Assembly (NCBI RefSeq): GCF_001476655.1
Contig: NZ_LDRT01000020.1
Span: 1 to 32,160, forward strand
Reading direction: 5' to 3'
Source of the DNA: Microbacterium testaceum
GTDB taxonomy: Bacteria; Actinomycetota; Actinomycetes; Actinomycetales; Microbacteriaceae
DNA: 32,160 bases
The notes under the pieces were generated by a model. The model did no database searches. It had not been told where the DNA came from and saw only the letters and a list, made by a program, of their open reading frames with translations. The translations under genes were made by a program, and so were the position numbers. Positions within the stretch are counted from its first letter, which is position 1, and each line of letters starts with the position of its first letter. This document shows, piece after piece, positions 23,901-32,146 of the stretch.

Positions 23901-24503
23901 TTAGCGAGCGGGCGCGACCCGCTCCCACAGGTCGTCGACGTGGCGACGGGTGTCCTCCAGCGGCGCGGCCGTGTCGATCACCACGTCGGCCAGGGCGAGT
24001 CGTTCCTCATCCGACGCCTGCGACCCGATCCGCGCGCGGGCGTCGCTCTCGCTCATCCCCCGGCTCTCGATCAGACGCCGCACCCGCAGATCCGCCGGCG
24101 CGTGCGCGACCACGATGAGATCCCACGAGTCCCCACCGCGCGCCTCGGCGAGCAGGGGGACGTCGTAGACGACGACGGCGTCGGGATCCGCCGCCAGCGC
24201 AGCGCGGAACCGCCGTTCCGACTCCGCACGCACCGCGGGATGCACGAGAGCATTGAGCGCGGCGAGACGCTCCGGGTGGCCGAACACGCGCGCGCCGAGG
24301 GCGGGTCGGTCGAGGGCTCCGCCGGGACCGATCACGTCCGCGCCGAATTCCTGGGCGATCGCCGCGAGCACGGGCGATCCCGGCGACTGCACCTCTCGGA
24401 CGATCGCGTCGGCGTCGACCACCACGGCACCGCGATCGCGAAGCATCGCCGCCACGGTGGACTTTCCCGACGCGATGCCGCCGGTGAGAGCAAGAAGGGG
24501 CAC
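23901..24503 (-). CDS. coaE: Dephospho-CoA kinase
   Basis: A 200-residue P-loop kinase performing the last step of coenzyme A synthesis. [16 protein letters not shown] at the N-terminus is the CoaE Walker [11 protein letters not shown] and the lid-region [17 protein letters not shown] are also typical. I choose GTG at 24503, just before the first strand PLLALTGG; the open frame extends 21 codons further to 24566 but that part has no family match. There is no strong ribosome site. coaE next to uvrB is a conserved actinobacterial pairing. Confidence 0.94.
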   Translation of the reverse strand: MPLLALTGGIASGKSTVAAMLRDRGAVVVDADAIVREVQSPGSPVLAAIAQEFGADVIGPGGALDRPALGARVFGHPERLAALNALVHPAVRAESERRFRAALAADPDAVVVYDVPLLAEARGGDSWDLIVVAHAPADLRVRRLIESRGMSESDARARIGSQASDEERLALADVVIDTAAPLEDTRRHVDDLWERVAPAR

Positions 24504-24555
24504 CCGACGAGAATGCCACACAGCGGGCGACAGCGGCCGGTGGTTTAGCATGCAA

Positions 24556-24576
24556 GAGAGCCACACCGTGGCTCTC
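24556..24576. other. Perfect 9-bp hairpin ahead of the receiver gene
   Basis: GAGAGCCAC, ACC, GTGGCTCTC, followed by another GAGAGAGCC. It lies between divergent coaE and the receiver gene, 25 bases before the latter ATG. A -10-like TAGCAT at 24546-24551 would place the hairpin at the very 5' end of the receiver mRNA. Its function is unknown; it could be an operator or an mRNA-stabilising stem. Confidence 0.55.
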
Positions 24577-24601
24577 GAGAGAGCCCCGCGAAAGTCTGAG
24601 C

Positions 24602-24970
24602 ATGTCCAACCCCCTCGTCGCGGTGATCATCGAAGACGACGCCGACATCCGATCTCTGGTCGTCGCCGTCCTGGAGCAGGCCGGATACGCGGTGCACGCG
24701 GCATCCGGAGGCTTGGAGGGCATCGACCTGGTGGCGCGATATGAACCTGCGGTCACGACGCTCGATGTCAGCATGCCCGGTATCGACGGGTTCGAGACGG
24801 CTCGCCGCATCCGGGCGTTCAGCGACACCCGAATCCTCATGGTCAGCGCCCGCGCGGATGACGCCGAGGAGCGCGTCGGTCGCGACGCCGGCGCGGACGA
24901 CTACCTCACCAAGCCGTTCCGCCCCCGAGAACTGCGCGACCGCGTTCGGCTGCTCCTCGGTGGCGAGTGA
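24602..24970 (+). CDS. Stand-alone response-regulator receiver protein
   Basis: A 122-residue protein made of a single CheY-like receiver domain with no output domain. All key residues are present: acidic pocket E11/D12/D13, phosphoacceptor D55 (LDVSMPG), switch S82 (VSAR) and K104 (TKPF). The ADDYLTKPFRPRELRDRV end is typical of receivers detached from OmpR-type proteins. It is convergent with the membrane GGDEF-like gene, only 3 bases separating the stops, and the histidine kinase gene lies beyond that, so the three probably form one signalling system. How the signal leaves the receiver is not visible. Confidence 0.9.
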   Translation: MSNPLVAVIIEDDADIRSLVVAVLEQAGYAVHAASGGLEGIDLVARYEPAVTTLDVSMPGIDGFETARRIRAFSDTRILMVSARADDAEERVGRDAGADDYLTKPFRPRELRDRVRLLLGGE

Positions 24971-24973
24971 TCG

Positions 24974-26131
24974 TCACGCGATCCCGAAGGGGAGCTCGCC
25001 GGTGAGCACGGCTTCCGCCGCCGCGGAGTCAGCGGACCGGATGAGTTCTTCCGCCTCGAAGCCCACCTGACTGGCCAGCGCCACGCCCGCACCCACCACC
25101 GGGGCCACGGACGTCCCGAGCGCCGCGACATCGGCCACGACCCGATCACGGAGCGAACGCGCGACGCGGCGGACATCGGTCACGCTCGTCGTGACGAATG
25201 CCACGGTGACGCCCGTGGTATCCGTCTGACCGACCAGGGCCATCGTGGGGGCATGCCGCCTCACCGCCTCGCGGAAGGCCCGGAGGATGGCATCCGCTTG
25301 TTCGGGGCCGAACGCCATGGACACTCGACGGAGATCGTCGATCCGCAGACAGATGACGCACGGGTCCTCCCCCGCCGACTTCGCCCGGGGCAAGAGGATG
25401 CTCAACGCCCCACGGAACGAATCGCGGAACAGGATGCCGTCGCCGTCGACTGTCAGATTCTGCGCGGCGAGGTTCACGCGGGACGCCGAGTCCCCGGAGC
25501 GGAGCGTCGATGTGACGACCACCGCCGCGACCACGAGGACGATGGTGAGCATCGACGCGAGCCGCGTGTCGAAAGCGGCGTGGAAGAGCTCGCTCTCGGT
25601 CCCGAGGGCGACGAACACGACCGCCCGCGCGGAGAACCACACCGCCCCGATCGCCAGGATCACGGTGAGCCCCGCGGCACTCCAGCGTCCGCGCACGACT
25701 CCGCGCCGGGTCTCGATCGACCCGAGAGTGCCGAACAGCGCGTTCCCGAGGAAGAACGGCACCGCACCGGCCCAGGGGCCACCGTTCGGCCCCTCTGCGA
25801 GGGCAGCGACGATCACCGCCAGTACAGCCGCACACCACACGATCACGGGGACTCTCATCGCGCGACGGTTGAATGCCGCGCACCCGAGCCAGATGAAGCC
25901 CGTCGCGCCGACGAAGAACCCGTTGCCGATCGCCGTGGCGACGAACGCGTCGGGAAGGACGAGGGCGATGAGATAGCACAGCGCTGACAGGCATCCGCTG
26001 AGGTATGCCCCCGACCAGTACCGGCTCGCGATCCCGTCTTTGAGCATCAGCGTGTCGAGAACGTACATCGTCGTCGACACGAGAATCACCAGGAGAGCAG
26101 CGACCTGAAGGCTCACCGAATCGAGCGTCAT
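24974..26131 (-). CDS. Membrane protein with degenerate GGDEF-like domain
   Basis: A 385-residue protein. Residues about 8-210 form some six or seven hydrophobic helices; residues about 235-385 are soluble and follow the diguanylate-cyclase fold pattern: IDDLRRVSMAFGPEQADAIL (about 264-283) matches the usual DIDDFKxINDxxGHxxGDxxL segment. At the place of the GGDEF loop the sequence is TDTTG (about 303-307), so cyclase activity is not expected; it may bind a nucleotide or a partner instead. Its ATG overlaps the histidine kinase stop (ATGA), giving a co-transcribed pair. The GGDEF-fold call is by pattern only and is moderately sure. Confidence 0.75.
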   Translation of the reverse strand: MTLDSVSLQVAALLVILVSTTMYVLDTLMLKDGIASRYWSGAYLSGCLSALCYLIALVLPDAFVATAIGNGFFVGATGFIWLGCAAFNRRAMRVPVIVWCAAVLAVIVAALAEGPNGGPWAGAVPFFLGNALFGTLGSIETRRGVVRGRWSAAGLTVILAIGAVWFSARAVVFVALGTESELFHAAFDTRLASMLTIVLVVAAVVVTSTLRSGDSASRVNLAAQNLTVDGDGILFRDSFRGALSILLPRAKSAGEDPCVICLRIDDLRRVSMAFGPEQADAILRAFREAVRRHAPTMALVGQTDTTGVTVAFVTTSVTDVRRVARSLRDRVVADVAALGTSVAPVVGAGVALASQVGFEAEELIRSADSAAAEAVLTGELPFGIA

Positions 26132-27747
26132 GGGTAGCTCTCCTGATCCCGTGGCAGACGCACGATGAAGGTGGCCCCCGCGCCGAGCACCGAGCTCACC
26201 GTGATCTCGCCCCCGTGCGCACGCACGATGTCCCGGCTGATGGCCAACCCCAGACCGCTGCCGTGCGTCGAGGAGTTGCGCACCGCATCTCCGCGGAAGA
26301 ATCGATCGAAGACCCGTCCCTGCTCGGTCTGCGAGATCCCCGGCCCGTCGTCGGCGACCGCGATCTGCACCGCCGTCTCGCTGACGTCCACCGCCACCGT
26401 GACGGTACCTCCACGAACGTTGTACTTGATCGCGTTCGAGATGAGATTGTCGACGACCTGACGCAGACGACGAGGGTCGACGTGGGCGGAGCCGGCGCGC
26501 ACCCTGGATGAGTCGATCCGGATGCCGTGATCGGCCGCCCGCAGTTGCTGAGACTCGATCGATGCTCGGACGATCGTGGCCAGGTCGGTGTGGGCGGGGA
26601 CGAGGTCGAACTCCGCCCCGTGGCGCGAAGCGGCCGACATCGCGAGGATGTCGGACACGAGTTCGCGCAGACGCGTCGCATTGCGTTCGGCGACTTCGAG
26701 ACGATCCCGGGTCTCCGCGATGATGGCGGGGTCGTCGAGGGCGAGGTCGAGATAGCCGATGATCGAGGTCAGCGGCGTCCGGAGCTCGTGCGACACGCTC
26801 GCGACGAGGTCGTCGCGCGCGCGGAGCGCCTGCTCCTCCGCTGTCACATCCCGTGAGACGACGATCGTGCCCGGATCCGTCTCGGACCCCGACGGCAGTC
26901 GACGGGCCGTGACGCTCAGCGCTCGGCGATCCTCGCCGGGCGCGCCGAACCAGACGAGCTCGCTCTCGAACAGCTCTCCGGCCCGTGCCCGCGACAGCGG
27001 GGTCGCCTCCGCGGGAACCGGGGTGACGCCGTCCGCGGCGTACGCCGCGAGGGGCGCTCCGAGCACGTCCACGGTGGCCTGGAGTCGCGCGTGCGCTTCG
27101 TTCGTGACGACGAGATCACCGGCGGGTGTGACCCGGATGACGCCGAAGTCGACGGCATCCAGAACCTCGGTGACGAGGTCCTCCTGCCGTCGGGCACGCT
27201 CCGCCGAGCGGCGCAGCTCGGCGGATTGCTTCTCCAGCAGAGCGCGCTGCGCACGGGCGCGGCGAGCCGTCGTGTGCGCGAGGGCGGAGAGCGCCAACAC
27301 CGTGAAGGGCAACACGAAGGTCGACGAGGTGAGCCGCTGCTCGGCGTCGTTCACGAGCTGAAAGGCGACGATCGCCGACACTCCGATCAGGACGGCGACC
27401 ACCCCGCAGACGCCGAAGGTCGAGCCGATCCAGATCGCGGGAAACGCCCAGAGCAGACCGACGCCGGCGACAGGCGCGCTTTCGCGGAGCACGGCGATCG
27501 CGACCATGTCGATGATGGGGATGAGGCCCAACGCCCAGGCAGGGAGTGCCCTCCAGGGGGCCACGACGGCGAAGATCGCCGCTGCGAAAATCACCGTCAC
27601 GCCGATGGTGAAGAGCGGGACGCTACGCACCTGACCGAGCAACGACGCCGAGACCACCACCAGCAGAGTCGCGGCGAGCAGCAGTGCCTGATTCGAGAGG
27701 ATGCTTCGGTGAATCCCGAGTCGCTCGGTGAGTGACAAACCCGGCAT
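26128..27747 (-). CDS. Membrane sensor histidine kinase
   Basis: A 539-residue kinase from ATG at 27747. Residues about 18-155 hold five or six membrane helices with very short loops, so the signal is likely sensed in or at the membrane. A coiled coil (about 160-190) and a PAS-like domain (about 190-305, ending TIVVSRDVTAEEQ) follow. HisKA has H320 in SVSHELRTPL; the ATPase domain shows N438 (DNLISNAIKYN), DDGPGI (466-471) and GSGLGLAIS (496-504). The frame is open 42 codons upstream, but TATGGT lies 7 bases before this ATG, suggesting a leaderless start here. It overlaps the following GGDEF-like gene by 4 bases. The cognate receiver is likely the one at 24602-24970. Confidence 0.93.
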   Translation of the reverse strand: MPGLSLTERLGIHRSILSNQALLLAATLLVVVSASLLGQVRSVPLFTIGVTVIFAAAIFAVVAPWRALPAWALGLIPIIDMVAIAVLRESAPVAGVGLLWAFPAIWIGSTFGVCGVVAVLIGVSAIVAFQLVNDAEQRLTSSTFVLPFTVLALSALAHTTARRARAQRALLEKQSAELRRSAERARRQEDLVTEVLDAVDFGVIRVTPAGDLVVTNEAHARLQATVDVLGAPLAAYAADGVTPVPAEATPLSRARAGELFESELVWFGAPGEDRRALSVTARRLPSGSETDPGTIVVSRDVTAEEQALRARDDLVASVSHELRTPLTSIIGYLDLALDDPAIIAETRDRLEVAERNATRLRELVSDILAMSAASRHGAEFDLVPAHTDLATIVRASIESQQLRAADHGIRIDSSRVRAGSAHVDPRRLRQVVDNLISNAIKYNVRGGTVTVAVDVSETAVQIAVADDGPGISQTEQGRVFDRFFRGDAVRNSSTHGSGLGLAISRDIVRAHGGEITVSSVLGAGATFIVRLPRDQESYP

Positions 27748-27754
27748 GGCCCTG

Positions 27755-27760
27755 ACCATA
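27755..27760 (-). promoter_or_regulatory. Candidate -10 box for the histidine kinase gene
   Basis: TATGGT on the minus strand ends 7 bases before the chosen ATG at 27747, fitting a leaderless TANNNT promoter. The PafBC-like upstream element seen at uvrA and uvrB is absent here. Confidence 0.4.
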
Positions 27761-27818
27761 GCGCGAGCGCAGGCCGAGAGCGCGCCCTGCGTCGGCGCGG
27801 CGGGACCCGGACGCGCAT

Positions 27819-28373
27819 TCAGGCGCCGCGCCGGGCAAGGGCTTCGCTCGTCCACCGGGCGAATTGCTGCCAAGGGTCTTCGCTCCCGGCCCGCACGGCA
27901 TCGATGTGCGCCGCAAGTGTCTCACTCAATCGGAACCATTCCGTCCGCGCGAACCGCTCCTCGGCGAACTGGTCGTGTCTCCGGCGCTCGACGAGGCGAT
28001 CCCCGCGTTCGAAGGCGAGCAGCTGATCGTGCCAGAGCACCCGCAGCCGCTGACGCGGCTGGGCCGTCGTCCCGATCTTCACCCGGTCTTCGAAACGGAG
28101 ATAGTAGACGACATCGACCCGCGGAGGAGGGAGTTCTCCGTCGACGGGGTCACCGACGCGCCACTCGCAGACGGCGCAGATCCAGCCGCTCGGCCACCGG
28201 ACTCCCAGTCGGGAGCCGCAGAGCCCGCACGGAGAAGGCAGAAGGTCGGTGACGCCGTCGTGTGCACCGGCCCAGTCCGCCGCGACCGCGAGATGCCAGT
28301 CGCAGAGATCGAGGGGGGCCTTCGCGTCCACCGGCGAGGTGCATCCGGAGGCGACGCAGACGGTGTGTGCCAT
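27819..28373 (-). CDS. Zinc-finger plus GIY-YIG-like (Mug113/T5orf172-type) protein, probable DNA-damage gene
   Basis: A 184-residue protein from ATG at 28373. The N-terminal part has two likely zinc sites: C6, C11, C24, H27 and C49-x2-C52...C66-x2-C69. The C-terminal part (about 86-158) resembles the compact GIY-YIG domains of the Mug113/T5orf172 group: VVYYLRF (88-94), VKIGTT (98-103), arginines R107 and R109 at the usual catalytic place, E129 as candidate metal ligand, HDQF (133-136) and EWFRL (145-149). Function is not known to me; a nuclease acting on DNA is inferred. Its promoter is a PafBC-like damage promoter identical in layout to those of uvrA and uvrB, which supports a repair role. 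The frame is open far upstream, but that part is antisense shadow of the GH13 gene. Confidence 0.85.
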   Translation of the reverse strand: MAHTVCVASGCTSPVDAKAPLDLCDWHLAVAADWAGAHDGVTDLLPSPCGLCGSRLGVRWPSGWICAVCEWRVGDPVDGELPPPRVDVVYYLRFEDRVKIGTTAQPRQRLRVLWHDQLLAFERGDRLVERRRHDQFAEERFARTEWFRLSETLAAHIDAVRAGSEDPWQQFARWTSEALARRGA

Positions 28374-28379
28374 GACCAC

Positions 28380-28402
28380 ACCGTAGACCTCGCCTCCGAC
28401 AT
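28380..28402 (-). promoter_or_regulatory. PafBC/RecA-NDp-like damage promoter of the GIY-YIG-like gene
   Basis: Minus strand: ATGTCGGAG, 8 bases, TACGGT, 6 bases, then ATG. The 9-base element is identical to those at uvrA and uvrB, with the same spacings. It fills most of the 35-base gap after the GH13 gene, so the GIY-YIG-like gene has its own promoter. Confidence 0.8.
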
Positions 28403-28408
28403 CGCGCC

Positions 28409-30691
28409 TCACTCCGGGACGGCATCCTCCATCACCAGGAACAGGCCCGCGTACGGGCCGAGCTCGAGCGCGAAGCTCTGCAGTTCGTCCACGCGCCCCA
28501 CCACATCCCCCGTCGCGGCATCGACAGCGGTGCTCTGCGGCACCAGCCACTCCGATCGCACGGTTCCTTCGATCTTCTCGCTCGAGAAGTTGAGAACCGT
28601 GAGCTGCAAGGGCGCGTCCTCGCGGCGGCGGTCTCCCCCGTCGAGACGGTGGACCATGACGAGCATGCTCGGGTGTCCGACCTGGGGGATGTCGACCTGG
28701 GATGCCACGGCGATGGCGTTGTCGGTTCGGATCTTCAGCACGTCGCGAAGCCCGGACAGGAACGACGCGGGGTCGTCTCGCTGCGCCGTCAACGACCCGT
28801 ACAGGGAGCGCGCCCGGGGCATACCGGAGGCCGAGCCGTTGGCATCCGGAGCCACGTCCAGAAGATCGTGCGCTCCGCGCTCGATCCACCGTGTGTCGCC
28901 CGAGGCGATCAGATGCCGCACGTCGTCGACGGGCACGGTCAGAGATCCCGTCAGATCCCAGCCCGACAGAGCGAAGACCCCCGGCTGCCACGAGTTGTAC
29001 TTCGCGAGCAACAGATGGGCGTCGCGGATCGCGGGGGCGTCGGCGGCGGTGATGTCCTCCAGGGTGGCGCGCCCCTGCGTCGCCGCGATGAGCGAGGCCG
29101 TCGTGCACGCGATGCCGTTCTGCGTGAAGACGAGGTTGTAATCGGCGTCGACCGTGAGCTTCTCGGTGAGCTCCGCGCGAACGGTCTCCGCGATCTCGGC
29201 GCCCGTCGACTCCCCGTGACGGAAGGGATACACCGTGTCGTGGTGCGTCGTCGCCCAGTGCACGAGCTCGTAGGTCAGCTCGTCGTGGTTCTGCATGCCG
29301 TGCACCAGTTGCGCGGGTTCCACCCCGATCTCGAGCGAGGTCGTGAGGGCGAGACGCAGGAACTCGGTGTTGGCCGTCGCCAGCGCGTGGTGGTACCCGG
29401 GCCGCGTGACGAAGTCGTACGACAGGTCGGCCCCGACAGCGGCCGTGTCACGGATGTCCTCGATGGTGAGATTCAGCTCCTGGAACGTGAACCCCCCGAC
29501 CTTCCGCACCATGCCCGCGATGATGTGGTTGGCCGCGTGCGAGAGCGGGTGTCCCTCGGACCACGCCGGGAGGCCCTCCGCGCTCTTCTCCACGCCGAGG
29601 AAGCCGTTCGCGTCGAGGCGCAGGGCACTCGTGCCGAGATCGCCGAGGGAGTGCAGCGCATCGCCGATCACCAGACGCATACCCGCGAAGGTCGGATCGA
29701 GCCAGTTGATGGAGGGCTGCCCCTCCTTGAAGTAGTGCAGGTAGACCCAGCGCCGTTCCACGCCGTCGGTGCCGACGACAGGTGCCGTCGCGCTCCAGTT
29801 CGTCTCCTTCACGCCGGGCGTGTAGAAAATGACGCGCTGAAGCTCGCCGATGATGTAGCCCCGTGCGCTGAGCTCGCGTTCCGTCTCCGCATCGAGGTTC
29901 ACGGAGTCCCGGCCCGCGGGGACCTCGGGGAGCAGGCCCCAGTCCTCGCGCGGGATCTCGACCATGTGATAGATGCCCGGGTAGTCCTTGTACGCCATCT
30001 CGGCGAGCCGGAAGTCTGCGCCCTTGCCCGTGTGCCCGGGGACGATGTCGTCGATGACGCTGCCACCGTGCGCGTCTGCGACGTCAGCCACGCGGCGGAA
30101 TGCGTTCTCGTCACCGAAGTCAGGATCGATCTGCGTGCTGATCCGGTCGAAGTGACCATCGACGCTCGGCGTCTCCTGCCAGCCGGTGATCCCCCCGGCG
30201 CGCTTGACGGGCCCCGTATGGATGCCGTTGATCCCGACCCATTCGAAAGCCTCCCACAACGTCTCATCGCCGAGGGCGTCCAGGAAGGATTCACCGGGTC
30301 GCGTGATCAGCGAGATCGGATAGGCGGTGAACCACACATCCGTGGATTCGATCGCCCGCCGTGCGTCAGGACGCGCATAGGGGTTCCGCCACATCGACGG
30401 CTGACCCGACAGCTGTCGGCTCAGCACGTCGGCATCCTTGAGCATCGACTGACGGACGAGCCACTCCACGTAGGACGGGTTTGCGCCGTTGGCGTTGCGG
30501 GGGTCCGTCAGAAAACGACGAAGAGTGCCACCACGGAACTGATCACGCGGACGCAGGCGACGTGGCCGCGCCGGATAGCGTTGCTCGTCGTAACTGATCT
30601 CGGCAGCGGTCTCGACCGTCTCATCGGTCACCGTCTGCTCCGCAGCGATCGTCTCGTCATCCCTCACGGTGCGCTCGTCGGCATCGTCCAC
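28409..30691 (-). CDS. GH13 alpha-amylase-family enzyme, trehalose-synthase-like
   Basis: A 760-residue glycoside hydrolase family 13 protein without a signal peptide, so probably cytoplasmic. The catalytic set is in place: nucleophile D360 in [10 protein letters not shown], acid/base E405 in TFQELNL and H469-D470 in [10 protein letters not shown]; the first conserved region is [10 protein letters not shown] (213-222). An acidic, T/E/D-rich tail of about 35 residues precedes the barrel. The C-terminal beta domain includes [11 protein letters not shown]. The overall look ([26 protein letters not shown]) is nearer to trehalose-synthase/glucosyltransferase-type members than to secreted amylases; substrate is not decided by sequence. 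GTG at 30691 has GGGAGG 6 bases upstream. No other glycogen or trehalose genes are nearby. Confidence 0.85.
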   Translation of the reverse strand: MDDADERTVRDDETIAAEQTVTDETVETAAEISYDEQRYPARPRRLRPRDQFRGGTLRRFLTDPRNANGANPSYVEWLVRQSMLKDADVLSRQLSGQPSMWRNPYARPDARRAIESTDVWFTAYPISLITRPGESFLDALGDETLWEAFEWVGINGIHTGPVKRAGGITGWQETPSVDGHFDRISTQIDPDFGDENAFRRVADVADAHGGSVIDDIVPGHTGKGADFRLAEMAYKDYPGIYHMVEIPREDWGLLPEVPAGRDSVNLDAETERELSARGYIIGELQRVIFYTPGVKETNWSATAPVVGTDGVERRWVYLHYFKEGQPSINWLDPTFAGMRLVIGDALHSLGDLGTSALRLDANGFLGVEKSAEGLPAWSEGHPLSHAANHIIAGMVRKVGGFTFQELNLTIEDIRDTAAVGADLSYDFVTRPGYHHALATANTEFLRLALTTSLEIGVEPAQLVHGMQNHDELTYELVHWATTHHDTVYPFRHGESTGAEIAETVRAELTEKLTVDADYNLVFTQNGIACTTASLIAATQGRATLEDITAADAPAIRDAHLLLAKYNSWQPGVFALSGWDLTGSLTVPVDDVRHLIASGDTRWIERGAHDLLDVAPDANGSASGMPRARSLYGSLTAQRDDPASFLSGLRDVLKIRTDNAIAVASQVDIPQVGHPSMLVMVHRLDGGDRRREDAPLQLTVLNFSSEKIEGTVRSEWLVPQSTAVDAATGDVVGRVDELQSFALELGPYAGLFLVMEDAVPE

Positions 30692-30717
30692 TAGCGACCT
30701 CCCTCACGTCATCAACG

Positions 30718-30723
30718 ACGCTA
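30718..30723 (-). promoter_or_regulatory. Candidate -10 box for the GH13 gene
   Basis: TAGCGT on the minus strand, 26 bases before the GTG start, would give a short leader containing the GGGAGG ribosome site. No -35 consensus was found. The 102-base gap to the MFS gene holds no other clear element. Confidence 0.3.
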
Positions 30724-30793
30724 GTCGGTCAGGCACACATCGCACCTAGGCATTGACCTCGACAGCGCACGGACCCCTCGTTCCGTCGGGCCC

Positions 30794-32008
30794 TCACCGG
30801 CTCATGTCCCCCGCGCCGCGCAGTGCGGACATCGCCACGGCCAGAGCAAGGGCACACATCGCCAGCACCGAGGTCACGAACACCCCCCAGCCCGCGCCGT
30901 CGAAGACCCACCCGAGCAGCCATCCGAACACGCTGGACCCCGCGTAGTAGCCGAGATAGTAGAGAGATGAGGCCTGGGCCCGCGCGTCGGGCGCGGCAGC
31001 GACCGGGGTCCACCCCGACGCCACGGCGTGCGCGCCGAAGAAGCCTGCGGTGAACACGACGAGCCCCACGATCACCACGGGCAGCATCGGCACCCCCGTC
31101 AGGACGGCACCACCCGCCATCACGGCGATGCTTCCGACGAGCACCGGCAACCGACCGTGCCGCACCGCGAGCACCCCGGCGCGAGGCGATGACGCGGTGC
31201 CCGCGAGGTACGCGAGGAAGAGCAACGTCACGACGGTGGGCGCCAGGAAGAAAGGCGCACCTGCGAGGTGGAAGCCCAGGTAGTTGTACACCGCAACGAA
31301 CGCGCCCATGAGGAGGAAGCCCTGGGCATACAGCGCAAGCTGAACCCGCGAGCGGACGTTCGCCATGATCCTCCGCCGCACCGTCGGCCCGCGCTCCGAG
31401 CGCGCCCGCCCCGGAACGAAACCCCGCGCCGCGGGCACGAGCACGACGAACACAACGGCAGCGACGAGACAGAAGAGGACGACGGATGCCACTCCCCACC
31501 GCCAGCCCGCGACCTCGCCGACCCACCCCGCGACGATCCTTCCGGACAGCCCGCCCACCGTGGTGCCGGCGATATAGGACCCGGCCGCCGCAGCCACATG
31601 CCGCGGAGCGACCTCTTCGCTGAGGTAGGCGAGGGCGACAGCCGGAACAGCGCCCAATGCCGCTCCTTCGAGAAGCCGCAGCCCCAGAAGAACCACGATG
31701 TCGTGGGCGAACGGCGTACAGCCGCCCAAGACGGTCGCCACGACCAGCCCGATGCCCATCACCGGAACCCGCCCGATCCGGTCGGCCCAGAGCGACCACG
31801 GGATCACGGCCGCGGCCAGCCCGAGCGTCGCCGCGGAGACCGTCAGCGCGGCGCCCGCGGGTCCCGAACCCGTGTCACCGGCGAGGGCGGGCAGCACCGC
31901 CTGGGTCGCGTACAACTGCGCGAACGTCGCCACCCCCGCAAAGAACAAGCCCACCAGAAGCCGCCGATACTCGCGACTTCCGGGTACGTGGCCGGAGAAG
32001 GCACTCAC
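30794..32008 (-). CDS. MFS transporter, YnfM-like
   Basis: About 404 residues with twelve hydrophobic segments. LWADRIGRVPVMG after helix 2 is the major-facilitator loop 2-3 signature. YATQAVLPAL in helix 1 and GAALGAVPAVALAYLSEE in helix 4 resemble the YnfM/AraJ-type drug or metabolite exporters. The open frame runs to 32074, but the first 22 codons overlap a strong hairpin and look unlike transporter sequence. GTG at 32014 and GTG at 32008 are both possible; TAGAGT (32016-32021) lies 7 bases before the latter, which fits a leaderless start. The substrate is unknown. Confidence 0.85.
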   Translation of the reverse strand: MSAFSGHVPGSREYRRLLVGLFFAGVATFAQLYATQAVLPALAGDTGSGPAGAALTVSAATLGLAAAVIPWSLWADRIGRVPVMGIGLVVATVLGGCTPFAHDIVVLLGLRLLEGAALGAVPAVALAYLSEEVAPRHVAAAAGSYIAGTTVGGLSGRIVAGWVGEVAGWRWGVASVVLFCLVAAVVFVVLVPAARGFVPGRARSERGPTVRRRIMANVRSRVQLALYAQGFLLMGAFVAVYNYLGFHLAGAPFFLAPTVVTLLFLAYLAGTASSPRAGVLAVRHGRLPVLVGSIAVMAGGAVLTGVPMLPVVIVGLVVFTAGFFGAHAVASGWTPVAAAPDARAQASSLYYLGYYAGSSVFGWLLGWVFDGAGWGVFVTSVLAMCALALAVAMSALRGAGDMSR

Positions 32009-32036
32009 GAGCACGACTCTAGCTTCGCGCCAACGA

Positions 32037-32084
32037 CGAAGCGCCGGTGCCCTCTCCGTTTCCAGAGAGCGCACCGGCGCTTCG
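32037..32084. terminator. Large GC hairpin upstream of the MFS gene
   Basis: A 20-base arm on each side: 14 perfect pairs (CGAAGCGCCGGTGC and complement), one mismatch, then five more pairs, with an 8-base loop. It lies between the MFS start and the window edge and most likely terminates transcription arriving from the right, on either strand. Confidence 0.6.
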
Positions 32085-32098
32085 GCGCAGTCGCGCCC

Positions 32099-32146
32099 TT
32101 AAATGCGAAATGGCCACCCAGCATTGGGTGGCCATTTCGCATTTAA
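32099..32146. repeat. Perfect 22-bp inverted repeat with 4-base loop, AT-rich
   Basis: The left arm (32099-32120) starts TTAAATGCGAAATGG and ends CCACCCA; the right arm (32125-32146) is its exact complement; the loop is GCAT. At about 45% GC it differs sharply from the surrounding sequence. It is followed by GCTGTCCCTTATAC up to the window end. It may be a terminator, the end of a mobile element or an assembly artefact. Confidence 0.85.

Noticed and set aside
27792..27833. GC-rich inverted repeat CGGCGCGGCG / CGCCGCGCCG between the kinase and GIY-YIG genes
   Set aside because: The loop is long (22 bases) and one arm lies inside the coding sequence; in 70% GC DNA this is easily chance.
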